A stretch of 64,000 nt of DNA from Bacteriovorax stolpii (lineage in GTDB: Bacteria; Bdellovibrionota; Bacteriovoracia; Bacteriovoracales; Bacteriovoracaceae). The DNA lies in assembly GCA_945883845.1 (NCBI GenBank), contig CAMCYI010000005.1, forward strand, positions 62,001 through 126,000, given 5' to 3'. The position numbers and the translations under genes are program-made. Numbering within the stretch: position 1 is the first letter of the stretch; every line of letters begins with the position of its first letter. A model generated the notes under the pieces. That model searched no databases. It saw only the letters and a list, made by a program, of their open reading frames with translations, and was not told the DNA's origin. This document shows positions 17,544-26,187 of the stretch, in pieces.

Positions 17544-19346
17544 ATGGATACAAGTCTCATCCGGAACTTTTCTATTATTGCTCACATTGATCACGGCAAG
17601 TCGACTCTTGCAGATCGTATTATCGAAATGTGCAAAGCCGTCACTGACCGTGAAAAATCAGACCGCATGCTTGATAACATGGATCTTGAGAAAGAACGTG
17701 GGATCACGATCAAGGCGCAGACAGTACGTCTTGCTTACAAGGCCCAGGATGGAAAAACATATTCATTCAACTTGATTGATACTCCGGGACACGTGGATTT
17801 TACCTATGAAGTTTCGCGCTCACTGGCATCTTGTGAAGGCGCCCTCCTGATCGTCGATGCTTCACAAGGCATTGAAGCCCAGACTCTTGCTAACGTTTAC
17901 ATGGCCCTTGAAAACAATCTTGAAATTCTTCCGGTGATTAACAAAATCGATCTTCCTCACGCAGATCCTGACAAAGTCAGAAAAGATATTGAAGACGTCA
18001 TTGGTATTGATGCATCTGAAGCTCCTTTGGTTTCCGGAAAGTCCGGTCTCGGTGTTGATATTCTTCTCGAAGAAATCGTGAAAAAAATTCCTCCTCCGAA
18101 AGGCAATCCAGATGCTCCTTTGCAGGCGCTGATTTTCGATTCATGGTTTGATCCTTACAGAGGCGTTGTTGTTCTCGCGCGTATCATGCAAGGCACGTTG
18201 AAAGTGAAAGACAAAGTTCACTTTAAATTCCGAGGCACTGATTATGAAATCTTGAAACTCGCTGTGAACCAGCCTTTCTATCTCGAAGTTCCTTCAATGG
18301 GTGCGGGTGAAGTAGGAATGATTGTTTGCGGAATCAAGACAGTTCGCGACGTGAAAGTCGGCGACACGATCGTTCACACGGATAAAAAAGATTCAACGCC
18401 AACTCTTGCCGGTTACAAAGAAATCAAGCCGATGGTTTTCTGCGGGATTTTCCCGGTTGATTCAGAAGAGTATGAAGTATTGAAAGAAGCGCTTGAAAAG
18501 CTCGCTCTCAACGATGCCTCGTTCACGTATGAGCCGGAAGTATCTCAGGCCTTAGGATTCGGATTTCGCTGCGGATTCCTGGGTCTTTTGCACATGGATA
18601 TTATCCAGACGCGACTTGAGCGTGAATTCGATCTCGCTCTCATTTCAACTGCTCCGTCATGTAATTACGAAATTCATACGACGACCGGTATTACGTTCAT
18701 GATCGACAACCCGTCGAAGCTTCCTGATCCGACTTTGATCGAGATGATCAAAGAGCCGACAGTTAAACTTTCTATCCATTTGCCGAACGAGTTTGTTGGT
18801 AAAATCATCAAGCTGTGTGAAGACCGTCGTGGTCAGCAACAGGCGATTGATTACATTACTGAAGACCGCGTAAACCTGAAGTACATTCTTCCTCTTTCAG
18901 AGATGATGTTCGATTTTTACGATCAGCTGAAGTCTCTTTCGAAAGGTTATGCTTCCATGGACTATGAGCTCCATGATTATATGGAAAGCGACATGGTGAA
19001 ACTTGACGTGCTCCTGAACGGAGACAAAGTCGATGCTCTTTCGATGATCACTCACCGCGGAACTTCTGCACAGAAAGGGAAGGACCTTACCTTCCGCCTG
19101 ATGAAAGTGATCGACCGCCAGCAGTTCGATATTGCGATTCAAGCAGCGATCGGATCAAAAGTTATTGCACGTGAAACCATTAAAGCACTTCGCAAAAACG
19201 TACTCGCGAAGTGTTATGGTGGTGACATTTCTCGTAAGCGTAAGCTCTTAGAGAAACAAAAAGAAGGTAAGAAGCGGATGAAGATGGTCGGGAATGTAGA
19301 AATTCCTCAAGAAGCCTTCTTGGCAGTTCTTAAAACAGAAGAGTAG
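17544..19346 (+). CDS. lepA: Elongation factor 4 (LepA) GTPase
   Basis: This is a 600-residue translational GTPase, the normal LepA length. The G domain shows AHIDHGKST (G1), RGIT (G2), DTPGHVD (G3) and NKID (G4). EF-G-like domains II, III and V follow, and then the LepA-specific C-terminal domain with [18 protein letters not shown] near the end. It acts on ribosomes and influences elongation and initiation. A weak AAGGG site lies 11 bases upstream. A 207-residue gene follows after 10 bases. Confidence 0.97.
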   Translation: MDTSLIRNFSIIAHIDHGKSTLADRIIEMCKAVTDREKSDRMLDNMDLEKERGITIKAQTVRLAYKAQDGKTYSFNLIDTPGHVDFTYEVSRSLASCEGALLIVDASQGIEAQTLANVYMALENNLEILPVINKIDLPHADPDKVRKDIEDVIGIDASEAPLVSGKSGLGVDILLEEIVKKIPPPKGNPDAPLQALIFDSWFDPYRGVVVLARIMQGTLKVKDKVHFKFRGTDYEILKLAVNQPFYLEVPSMGAGEVGMIVCGIKTVRDVKVGDTIVHTDKKDSTPTLAGYKEIKPMVFCGIFPVDSEEYEVLKEALEKLALNDASFTYEPEVSQALGFGFRCGFLGLLHMDIIQTRLEREFDLALISTAPSCNYEIHTTTGITFMIDNPSKLPDPTLIEMIKEPTVKLSIHLPNEFVGKIIKLCEDRRGQQQAIDYITEDRVNLKYILPLSEMMFDFYDQLKSLSKGYASMDYELHDYMESDMVKLDVLLNGDKVDALSMITHRGTSAQKGKDLTFRLMKVIDRQQFDIAIQAAIGSKVIARETIKALRKNVLAKCYGGDISRKRKLLEKQKEGKKRMKMVGNVEIPQEAFLAVLKTEE

Positions 19347-19356
19347 AATACCTCCT

Positions 19357-19980
19357 ATGCTTGATATCGTTCATGACCACCTCGACAACGTCCTTAATCT
19401 TTATACGAAGGGCAAATTCTTCGACGACCTTAAGGCCGCGAAGGATCGCTATTTTCATATCACTGGAAAGTTAGACGAGGATAAAGAAGAATTCGAATCA
19501 CGGATGAACTGCTTTAACGACTGGTACATTTTTCAGTACCGTCATGAAGATGGCTCAAAAGTGATTGAGGATTACATCCGTTCTCACTCTCTTGATGAAG
19601 AACTTTCACAGGCCCTCCTCAATGTGAACCATTCACTTTTCGAGTTTTCCAAGACAAGTTTCAGAAAACAAATTGTTCTCAAAGATATCCTCCACGACGA
19701 AAAGATTACTCTCGTGAAAAACCATCCCACCATCTCTTTAATGGAGGGTGATGTGTTCACTGGACGAGTGATTAAGTACAAAGGTGAGCATTATCTGTTG
19801 CGAGGAGTTTGTATTTTGCCTCAAGGGGTGAAATCAATTCTGAAGAAACAGTCGAAGAAAGTGCGCAAGCTCAACAGCTTTAACGAAGAGTTAAACTATC
19901 TTCTGCAGTTGGAGTCGTTGAAGACGAAGGCCATGCACTACTCGCACATTGATCCGTCGAAAATTTTCATTTTCAGTTAG
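19357..19980 (+). CDS. Conserved-looking cytosolic protein of unknown function
   Basis: This 207-residue protein has no signal peptide or membrane helix. It is rich in charged and aromatic residues, with two halves: a helical part (residues 1-100) and a part from about 110 (LVKNHPTISLMEGDVFTGRVIKYKGEHYLLRGVC) that looks beta-rich, like a small barrel. I do not recognise the family. The start is 10 bases after lepA. The bases before it are CCTCCT, the opposite of a ribosome binding site, so translation probably depends on coupling to lepA. Confidence 0.65.
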   Translation: MLDIVHDHLDNVLNLYTKGKFFDDLKAAKDRYFHITGKLDEDKEEFESRMNCFNDWYIFQYRHEDGSKVIEDYIRSHSLDEELSQALLNVNHSLFEFSKTSFRKQIVLKDILHDEKITLVKNHPTISLMEGDVFTGRVIKYKGEHYLLRGVCILPQGVKSILKKQSKKVRKLNSFNEELNYLLQLESLKTKAMHYSHIDPSKIFIFS

Positions 19981-19981
19981 T

Positions 19982-20545
19982 TCATTTCAGTTTCAAAAGC
20001 TTTTCTATTTTCTTCATTTTCTCTTCTACGTTCGATAGCCGCTTATCTTTTTCGGAGTTGTTTTTATAGAGAACGATGAGATCTTGCTCGATTCTCTTTT
20101 CGAAATTAGCAAATGTCCGTGAGAGATGATCGTTATTCTTTAATTCCATCATGAGGTTTTCGTTCTTCAAAATGAAACGACGAAGATGAGTGAATGCTCT
20201 GATAATAAATTGACCCATTTCAATTGCTTTGTCCGTTGAGAGAACAAATGAAAGTGCTAAACAGCCCGATTCTGTGAATGCATAAGGTGGATTTCGCCTA
20301 ATGTAATTTCTGATGCTTACGTCATGGATGGTCACAAATTGTGACCATCCATGGTCTAAGTCTGCGGAATTAAGTAGAAACATAAAATCTGGAGGAAATC
20401 GTTCTTCATTACGTTTTACGGCCTGGTTAAAAGTTTTAAGTTCTACTCCGTAAAGTTCAGCCAAATCCCTATCAAGCATTACTTTTTGATCTCTAAGAAT
20501 AAAAATTCGATTCGTAATTTCCAAAAGCTTTCTTTGTTCACTCAT
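19982..20545 (-). CDS. ORF6N domain protein (phage-associated DNA-binding family)
   Basis: This 187-residue protein has an N-terminal ORF6N domain (residues about 10-105). Family landmarks are IFILRDQKVMLDRDLAELYGV, NQAVKRNEERFPPDFMF and YAFTESGCLALS. A charged coiled coil fills residues 115-187. ORF6N domains occur in phage antirepressors and scattered chromosomal genes, and probably bind DNA. No other phage gene, integrase or repeat is seen nearby. The gene ends two bases past the stop of the preceding convergent gene. Confidence 0.87.
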   Translation of the reverse strand: MSEQRKLLEITNRIFILRDQKVMLDRDLAELYGVELKTFNQAVKRNEERFPPDFMFLLNSADLDHGWSQFVTIHDVSIRNYIRRNPPYAFTESGCLALSFVLSTDKAIEMGQFIIRAFTHLRRFILKNENLMMELKNNDHLSRTFANFEKRIEQDLIVLYKNNSEKDKRLSNVEEKMKKIEKLLKLK

Positions 20546-20644
20546 TTTCGTTCTCCGTTTCCAGTTACTAGAACAGAATGAAAAAGTTAAACAGGTTGAA
20601 TGCGATCAGCTTGAAGAATTTTCGAAACAGAACTTAAGACTTCG

Positions 20645-21607
20645 TTATTTATTTTTAGTTTTCGAAAGAATGTACGGAATGAATCCCAGGATATTGATAC
20701 ATAAAGTAACGACGTAGAAGAGATTGAAAAGCGAAGCTCCGTTGGTGATCCCCGAGAACTCAAAGAGCTTCTGAAATATCGCATGTCCTACGCCCAGTCC
20801 ACCGGGTGCCACCGGCAGAGCAAGTGTCACGCTCCCAAGAGGGATAAACGTCAGGGCCTGGATGAAATCCATGTTGCCCGCAACGAACGGCTTTATCAGC
20901 GACCAGAAAAGAACAACAGCATTCACCTGAACAACAAATGAAATCGCGATTGCCTGAAGCATCTGCTTACGGATCAGAACGAGATCATCCCACAGAAAAA
21001 TTATTTTCTGCCAGAGCTGTGGAAGAAAGATTTTCTGGCCCTGCACGAGGATCAAACGTACCAAGTGATGACAAAATATAAATAGCACAAATCCTGCAAT
21101 CACTCCGCCGGAAAGAAGATAATTCATTTTCAAAAGCGGGCCCATGGCCGGAGCTTCTTCGAGAATGTGTTGTGAGAACATGGCAGACGTAAAACCCACC
21201 ATGAGAATCAGTGCAGCCAGACCCATGATACGGTCGATAAGAATAGAAGCGAAAATAAATTTCTTAGAAAGGTTCGCATCGTATTTTTGAACGTAGAGAA
21301 TTTTGACGAGATCGCCGCTGACACTACCCGGAAGGATGCTGCTGAAAAACATTCCAATCCACGTGATGCGAAGAAGACCTGTTAACGGAAAATGGGCGCT
21401 ACTTCGGGAACGAAGAACAAATCTCCAGCGAATGGATATGAGCCAGAAGTTGAATATTGTCAGGATCACGGTTGTGATCACAGCTGCAGGATGGTCGGCC
21501 AGCTGCCCCAGAAGGGAAAAATCAAGTTTCCCTGACTGCAATAGCCAGTAAAGGAGTCCACCGGCAATCAGGACCTTGAGGGCAGTCATTAAAATTGTTT
21601 TCAGCAT
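20645..21607 (-). CDS. Lysylphosphatidylglycerol-synthase-type membrane protein (flippase-like)
   Basis: This 320-residue inner-membrane protein has about eight hydrophobic segments. FSSILPGSVSGDLVKILYV (near 92-110) and IPLGSVTLALPVAPGGLGVGHAIFQ (near 257-281) mark the PF03706/UPF0104 superfamily, which includes the flippase half of MprF and glycolipid-related transporters. It has no C-terminal aminoacyl-transferase domain. The substrate is unknown; lipid translocation is inferred. It is divergent from the nitrilase gene, with 57 bases between starts. Confidence 0.82.
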   Translation of the reverse strand: MLKTILMTALKVLIAGGLLYWLLQSGKLDFSLLGQLADHPAAVITTVILTIFNFWLISIRWRFVLRSRSSAHFPLTGLLRITWIGMFFSSILPGSVSGDLVKILYVQKYDANLSKKFIFASILIDRIMGLAALILMVGFTSAMFSQHILEEAPAMGPLLKMNYLLSGGVIAGFVLFIFCHHLVRLILVQGQKIFLPQLWQKIIFLWDDLVLIRKQMLQAIAISFVVQVNAVVLFWSLIKPFVAGNMDFIQALTFIPLGSVTLALPVAPGGLGVGHAIFQKLFEFSGITNGASLFNLFYVVTLCINILGFIPYILSKTKNK

Positions 21608-21664
21608 GATTCAATGATTTTATAACTAGTGCCGGGGAATGGTAAAACTCAAAATGGAGAACCT

Positions 21665-22465
21665 ATGAAGATCGGTGTCATTCAGCTGCAATCAGTTCTT
21701 GATCCTGCTGAGAACCTGGGCAAAATCAAAAAATTTCTCATCCAGGCCAAGCAAGAAGGGACCAGTGCCGTGTTCCTGCCTGAGGTATTTTACTCCATGT
21801 CGGATGGAACTAAGCCAACTCCTCACCTGATTGAAGGAAAGAACTCTCACTATGAAGCTATCCGCGCCCTTGCGAAAGATTCCGGGCTTTATATCTTAGG
21901 TGGATCTGCCGCAACTAATGTCGATGGCAAGATCATGAATCGCTCTTATAATTTTTCCTCTGATGGAACAGAAATCGCCCTCTACGATAAGATAAATCTT
22001 TTCTCAGTCGATCTTTCCAAGCATCCAAGCCAGACTGTGATTGATGAATCCCGTGTGTACACACGCGGAACAAAACCTCAGATGGTGGACGTTCTTGGAT
22101 TCAAGCTCGGACTATCTATTTGTTTTGATCTACGTTTTCCAGAACTCTTTCGCGCATACTCTGCAGCAGGTGCGAATATGTTGTCGATTTCTTCGGCATT
22201 CACTGTTCCGACAGGTAAAGCTCACTGGCACACACTCCTTCGCGCCCGCGCGATTGAAAACCAGTGTTACGTCGTGGCTTCTGCCCAGTGGGGCAGACAC
22301 AATGAAAAAATGACAACCTTCGGCCACTCATTGATTGTGGATCCCTGGGGAGAAGTACTCGCCGATGCAGAAGAAGGTGAGAAGATCATTTATGCTGAAG
22401 TATCTCTGGAGAAAGTAGACCAGGTCCGCGCCCGTCTCAATGTACTGAGGGATCCAAAGCTGTGA
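21665..22465 (+). CDS. Nitrilase-superfamily amidase (Nit1/deaminated-glutathione type)
   Basis: This 266-residue cytosolic C-N hydrolase starts at the ATG at 21665, preceded by GGAG; an in-frame ATG at 21629 lacks a site. The Glu-Lys-Cys triad is visible: E40 in FLPEVFY, K109 in YDKINLF and C153 in SICFDLRFPE. The branch resembles Nit1/YafV-like enzymes that hydrolyse deaminated glutathione or omega-amides. The stop overlaps the GTG start of the next gene by four bases. Confidence 0.88.
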   Translation: MKIGVIQLQSVLDPAENLGKIKKFLIQAKQEGTSAVFLPEVFYSMSDGTKPTPHLIEGKNSHYEAIRALAKDSGLYILGGSAATNVDGKIMNRSYNFSSDGTEIALYDKINLFSVDLSKHPSQTVIDESRVYTRGTKPQMVDVLGFKLGLSICFDLRFPELFRAYSAAGANMLSISSAFTVPTGKAHWHTLLRARAIENQCYVVASAQWGRHNEKMTTFGHSLIVDPWGEVLADAEEGEKIIYAEVSLEKVDQVRARLNVLRDPKL

Positions 22466-22974
22466 TCGAACTCAGGCGTCCCAGTGCGGAACTTCTTAGT
22501 TCATATCTCGACATGATGGAAGAGTTTCGAGCGAACAACGAAAAAGTCTGGGAAGGCACAGTTCCTTCAGAAACAGAATCCTCACGGGATTTTCTTAAAC
22601 GCCTACAAAATTCAGAACTTCACCTATCTCAAGGCGATGTCCCATCTTCGGTCTACTGGGCAGTCATCAATGAAAGAGTTATGGGGCGGATTTCCATTCG
22701 CTATGAACTAACAGAGTATTTAATTGAATTCGGCGGAAACATTGGATACGAAGTCCGGCCATCCGCTCGTGGAAAAGGTTTCGCGACAGAAATGTTGAAA
22801 CTCGTTCTTGAGACGCCTCAGACGCAAAAAATGAAACAGGTCCTGCTCACGTGTTCGCCCGATAACGAAGCATCTATCAAAACGATTTTGAAAAACAAGG
22901 GTGAGTTTGTCCGGACAGCTTTTGTGGAGAGAATGAAAAGACAGACGAACTATTACCTCATTCGTCTTTCGTAA
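22462..22974 (+). CDS. GNAT-family N-acetyltransferase
   Basis: This 170-residue protein starts at GTG in the overlap GTGA with the nitrilase stop, so it is translated by coupling. The acetyl-CoA binding motif A is visible as IGYEVRPSARGKGFATEML (residues about 94-112), followed by the C-terminal NEASIKTILKNKGEF motif. The substrate is not known. It is clearly in an operon with the nitrilase. It ends abutting the nfuA-like gene on the other strand with no spacer. Confidence 0.88.
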   Translation: MIELRRPSAELLSSYLDMMEEFRANNEKVWEGTVPSETESSRDFLKRLQNSELHLSQGDVPSSVYWAVINERVMGRISIRYELTEYLIEFGGNIGYEVRPSARGKGFATEMLKLVLETPQTQKMKQVLLTCSPDNEASIKTILKNKGEFVRTAFVERMKRQTNYYLIRLS

Positions 22975-23229
22975 CTACATGTAGGCGTTCGTACCTTTCT
23001 CGTGATCAGTGACGTCGATCACTTCTTTGATCTCAGGATAGTTCTGCTTGATCAACTGCTCGATGCCGCCTTTAAGAGTCGCCTTTGAGCTGGAACAGCC
23101 CTGACATCCGCCGAAAAAACGCACGTAAAGAATATCATTATCAACATCCACGATTTCCACGTTGCCACCATGTTGGGCAAGAGCAGGGCGAATTTGGTCG
23201 TTAAAAAGTTTTTCTAATTGAGTGATCAT
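22975..23229 (-). CDS. NifU C-terminal-domain Fe-S cluster scaffold/carrier
   Basis: This 84-residue protein consists solely of a NifU-type C-terminal domain. ARPALAQHGGNV-type sequence (here IRPALAQHGGNVEIVDVD) leads to the cluster-binding GGCQGCSSSKATLK motif, with two cysteines three apart. Such proteins carry 4Fe-4S clusters to apoproteins. Gene position gives no target. It is convergent with the GNAT gene. Confidence 0.92.
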   Translation of the reverse strand: MITQLEKLFNDQIRPALAQHGGNVEIVDVDNDILYVRFFGGCQGCSSSKATLKGGIEQLIKQNYPEIKEVIDVTDHEKGTNAYM

Positions 23230-23250
23230 GATTCCAATCTAGCACAAAAA

Positions 23251-23760
23251 TCAGAGATTGGTTACCTGGCGCGAGCGAAAATCCTGGAGGAGGGCCTGAA
23301 GTTGTTTTGGTTGATGCTGAGAGTATGAGAATGGTGGAATCCAGGTCATGCTTTCGATCGCACCCTGAGAAGTGATTTTATAGATCAGGCCTTCTTCTGG
23401 TTTACCAGCGAAGAACCAGCTTGGTTCATCTGACATAAGAGATTCGCTTTCCATTTGAACGAGAGTGAGTTTTCTCATTTCAGGATGAGTGATTTTCATC
23501 GGTTGATGAAACTTCACCGTCGCACTGGCCACAACATCGTCACGAAGTGAAAGAACCATCACTGATGAGTCATCGAAAATATAAGTGAGTTGATTGCGAT
23601 CTTTTGAACTTGGAACGCCGAACGAAGATTCGATTTCAGTGACGTTCATACCTAAATGAACGGCCGTGAGATTTAACGTGTTATGAATTTTAGACTGAGC
23701 GTTGTAATAGGCTGCCCCTACTACTCCCACTGCCATCATGATTCCGAACAAGTATTTCAT
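23251..23760 (-). CDS. Exported or membrane-anchored protein of unknown function
   Basis: This 169-residue protein has an N-terminal hydrophobic stretch (MKYLFGIMMAVGVVGAAYY) that is a signal anchor or uncleaved signal, followed by a periplasmic part. Residues about 30-75 (LGMNVTEIESSFGVPSSKDRNQLTYIFDDSSVMVLSL) recall the SmpA/BamE-type fold, with a G-V-P turn after an E/S-rich helix, but this is only a shape similarity. It is 21 bases upstream of the nfuA-like gene in the same direction and could share its transcript. Confidence 0.6.
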   Translation of the reverse strand: MKYLFGIMMAVGVVGAAYYNAQSKIHNTLNLTAVHLGMNVTEIESSFGVPSSKDRNQLTYIFDDSSVMVLSLRDDVVASATVKFHQPMKITHPEMRKLTLVQMESESLMSDEPSWFFAGKPEEGLIYKITSQGAIESMTWIPPFSYSQHQPKQLQALLQDFRSRQVTNL

Positions 23761-23943
23761 TTGGTCACAACCTAAACTGTCGCTTTTAATAGGATAATTA
23801 AAACACTCTTCCTTATTCCTTGGCTATTTTTTTTAATTCATCGGGATATGTTTACATTTCTAACGTGGAAATCGTCTGTATGCCACGTAGTGCAAATGAA
23901 TTTTGTGAAGTCGCAAGCCTGACTTCATTCGTCGGATAAAGAT

Positions 23944-24927
23944 TTGTCAACGATAAGTGGCATCATGAAATGTTCACCGCATAACCTTATTATTTTAATT
24001 TCACCTCCCGCAACTGGTAAAACGTTCTGGATTCGCCATTATGCTGCGGCGATTTTTCCCCGGACGATGCTCGTGCTCTCGCCCTTACGGGCCCTCGCCG
24101 ATGAATGTCGTGATCACTTTCCGTCAAATGTTCAGGTCATGACTCCGGAAGAATGGTGCCTGAAAAAAGCTTTTCCAGATGTTGTGATCTTTGATGAGTT
24201 CCATCTGAATTTTTACTGGGGAGATTCTTTCAGGCCGCTGATGTGGGAAGTGTTTTTCGATCTGAGTTCAATTGCAGAACTCACAATTTGTCTTTCGGCG
24301 ACTGTGGGACAAAAGATGAAAGACGAAATCTCACTCATGAAAGCAAATTTCGATGAAATTCTGTGGCTGGATTTTGGGAATCAGAAATTAAAAAATCGGC
24401 CGTGCCGATATTTTAAAGCTCCTGGCAAGCAGTGGATCAGGAATCTGATGATTCAATCTAAAAAAGGAGAAACGAATCTTGTTTTTTGTGCCTTTCGTGA
24501 AGAAGTTCACAAAGTAGGGATGGATCTCCGTGAGCAAGGGTATTCTGTATGGACTTGTGTCGGGGGAGGCGCAAAAGAATTCGCGATCAAAGTGAAAACA
24601 CTTCCACCGCCTGATTTCATCGTGGCCACCAGTGTTCTCAGCCATGGTGTGAATCTTCCCGTGCTGAAAAAAATATTCATGCTATATGAAATTGAGAACA
24701 TAGATTTCTGGATTCAGATGGTTGCGAGAGGCGGCAGGCGCGGAGAAAAATTTGAAGTTTTCGCTCTGGAAAAGCCAGTTGGACTCAGGTGGAACAAAGT
24801 GATAAATGACTTGGCTATCTTCAGGATAAGTTTGAGAATGAAGTTCATCCTGAGCTTAAGGCAAGTGCAGTCATGGTTTTTGAAGGAATCGTCATCTCCA
24901 GAATCCCCTACAAAGAACGCGATCTGA
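23944..24927 (+). CDS. Compact SF2 (DEFH-box) helicase-like ATPase overlapping recO
   Basis: This is a 327-residue protein if started at TTG 23944; ATG at 23965 (320 residues) is equally possible. A full set of SF2 helicase motifs is squeezed into about 265 residues. Walker A SPPATGKT (20-27), motif Ia LVLSPLRALADE, motif II DEFH (84-87) and motif III SAT (118-120) lead to motif IV NLVFCAFREE, motif V VATSVLSHGVNLP and motif VI QMVARGGRRG. No extra domain is attached. The last 55 bases overlap the start of recO in another frame. The family is not recognised; a DNA or RNA repair role is inferred from the neighbour. Confidence 0.78.
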   Translation: MSTISGIMKCSPHNLIILISPPATGKTFWIRHYAAAIFPRTMLVLSPLRALADECRDHFPSNVQVMTPEEWCLKKAFPDVVIFDEFHLNFYWGDSFRPLMWEVFFDLSSIAELTICLSATVGQKMKDEISLMKANFDEILWLDFGNQKLKNRPCRYFKAPGKQWIRNLMIQSKKGETNLVFCAFREEVHKVGMDLREQGYSVWTCVGGGAKEFAIKVKTLPPPDFIVATSVLSHGVNLPVLKKIFMLYEIENIDFWIQMVARGGRRGEKFEVFALEKPVGLRWNKVINDLAIFRISLRMKFILSLRQVQSWFLKESSSPESPTKNAI

Positions 24928-25655
24928 TCGTGAAGGTTCTTCTGCGCAATGGTCACCTTGCGAGCTTCTATGTCTATGGCGGAATGGGCGGTGGAAAACA
25001 TCACAAGCCTTCGCAGTTTGAACACGCCTGCATGATGAGAGTTCACATTAAAGAAACGCGAAACCAAAAAGTCGAAGGATCGGAACTTATGGTGGCCTCC
25101 GAGTATCAGCGCATTTGGGAACCTCTGCACCTAAGACATAATGTTCAGGCTTTTTATCTCTCCTGTCTGTATTTTGAGATCCTCCAGAAATTCGGCATGC
25201 CTTATAAGCTCGGGCTCACTGAAGACGACAGTCACGAAGGTCATGGAATTTTTCCTGTCATGAGTAATGCGCTTTTTCAGATGGAGGACGCGCTTACGAA
25301 AGAAAAGTTTATTCCTGAACAACAGCTGAGCTTGTTTATGATCAAGTTAATTTTTCATCTGGGGATCATGCCCGACACTGATCATTGTGCGACCTGCGGA
25401 GCCGACCTGATGGAAAGCATTGGAGCGACTTTTCTTCCGGCCAACGGACAGTTCGCATGCCTTCAATGTGTGACCGCTGAAAATGAAAAAGGATTTCTTC
25501 TCAGGATCAAGAAAGGCTATCAGACCAAATATAGTGAATACGATACGCTGGTAGGATCAACATTCCGGGAGAGTGATAAACTCATCCAGTATTTCTGCCA
25601 TCAGTTTCATCTTAAACCAGTGGAACTAAAATCCTATAAGTTACTTCTTAAGTGA
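24873..25655 (+). CDS. recO: DNA repair protein RecO
   Basis: This 260-residue protein has an N-terminal OB-fold (MVFEGIVISRIPYKERDLIVKV, the usual RecO opening), a helical middle and a four-cysteine zinc site at C172, C175, C196 and C199 (CATC...CLQC). RecO anneals ssDNA and loads RecA with RecF/R at gaps. The start at 24873 is fixed by the family N-terminus, even though it lies 55 bases inside the helicase gene. Its end overlaps gmhB convergently by 15 bases. Confidence 0.88.
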   Translation: MVFEGIVISRIPYKERDLIVKVLLRNGHLASFYVYGGMGGGKHHKPSQFEHACMMRVHIKETRNQKVEGSELMVASEYQRIWEPLHLRHNVQAFYLSCLYFEILQKFGMPYKLGLTEDDSHEGHGIFPVMSNALFQMEDALTKEKFIPEQQLSLFMIKLIFHLGIMPDTDHCATCGADLMESIGATFLPANGQFACLQCVTAENEKGFLLRIKKGYQTKYSEYDTLVGSTFRESDKLIQYFCHQFHLKPVELKSYKLLLK

Positions 25656-26153
25656 TGTCGCAAATTCGAGAAGTGTTTTAAAAGACGGATAGTCTTTAGA
25701 CTGGGTTGCGCGAATCAAGACACCCTGAATACCAGCATTCTTCCCACATTCGGCGTCAATCAACTTATCTCCGACCATGTAAGAACCTTCGGCCGTTAGA
25801 TGGTACTTCGTCATGAGATCAGTAATCATCTTGCCTGAAGGTTTTCTGCAATCACAGGCATCATCTGGCGAATGGGGACAAATGGCGAAGTCCTTGAATG
25901 GCTGAAGCTTATTTTCACGCATATCATTTTGAAGTTGTTTATGAATCACATACACATTTTCAAGGGCAAAGTAGCCGCGGCCTACACCTGACTGGTTTGT
26001 GACGATGAAAAGTTCATAACCGAGAGTCTGAAGAAGCTGGAGGGCCTTGAAAGTATCGAGAAAATACTCCATGTCCTCAACGCGGGAGAGATAATTCTTG
26101 TCGTGGATGATGGTACCGTCGCGATCGAGGAAGATGGCTTTACGCGTTTTAAT
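25641..26153 (-). CDS. gmhB: D,D-heptose 1,7-bisphosphate phosphatase GmhB, apparent AUU start
   Basis: This 170-residue HAD phosphatase of LPS core heptose synthesis would begin with ATT at 26153. The N-terminal FLDRDGT motif (nucleophile D10, acid D12) is encoded upstream of the first ATG (26072), and an in-frame TAA stands directly before the ATT. No ATG, GTG or TTG lies between that stop and the motif, while AGGAG lies eight bases before ATT. TNQSG, the zinc motif CPHSPDDACDC and VGDKLIDAECGKNAG complete the GmhB set. Starting at 26072 would delete the nucleophile. The gene is divergent from msbA (34 bases). Confidence 0.87.
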   Translation of the reverse strand: MKTRKAIFLDRDGTIIHDKNYLSRVEDMEYFLDTFKALQLLQTLGYELFIVTNQSGVGRGYFALENVYVIHKQLQNDMRENKLQPFKDFAICPHSPDDACDCRKPSGKMITDLMTKYHLTAEGSYMVGDKLIDAECGKNAGIQGVLIRATQSKDYPSFKTLLEFATSLKK

Positions 26154-26161
26154 TTACTTAA

Positions 26162-26166
26162 CTCCT
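26162..26166 (-). promoter_or_regulatory. Ribosome binding site fixing the AUU start of gmhB
   Basis: Read leftward, AGGAG at 26166-26162 is followed by an eight-base spacer and ATT at 26153-26151. It is the only good site before the HAD nucleophile codons. Confidence 0.75.
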
Positions 26167-26187
26167 GTTAGAGCTTAATATTCTTCC

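Noticed and set aside
26072..26160. Frameshift or truncation at the 5' end of gmhB
   Set aside because: The full HAD N-terminus is in frame with the rest; only the start codon is unusual, so no frameshift is needed.
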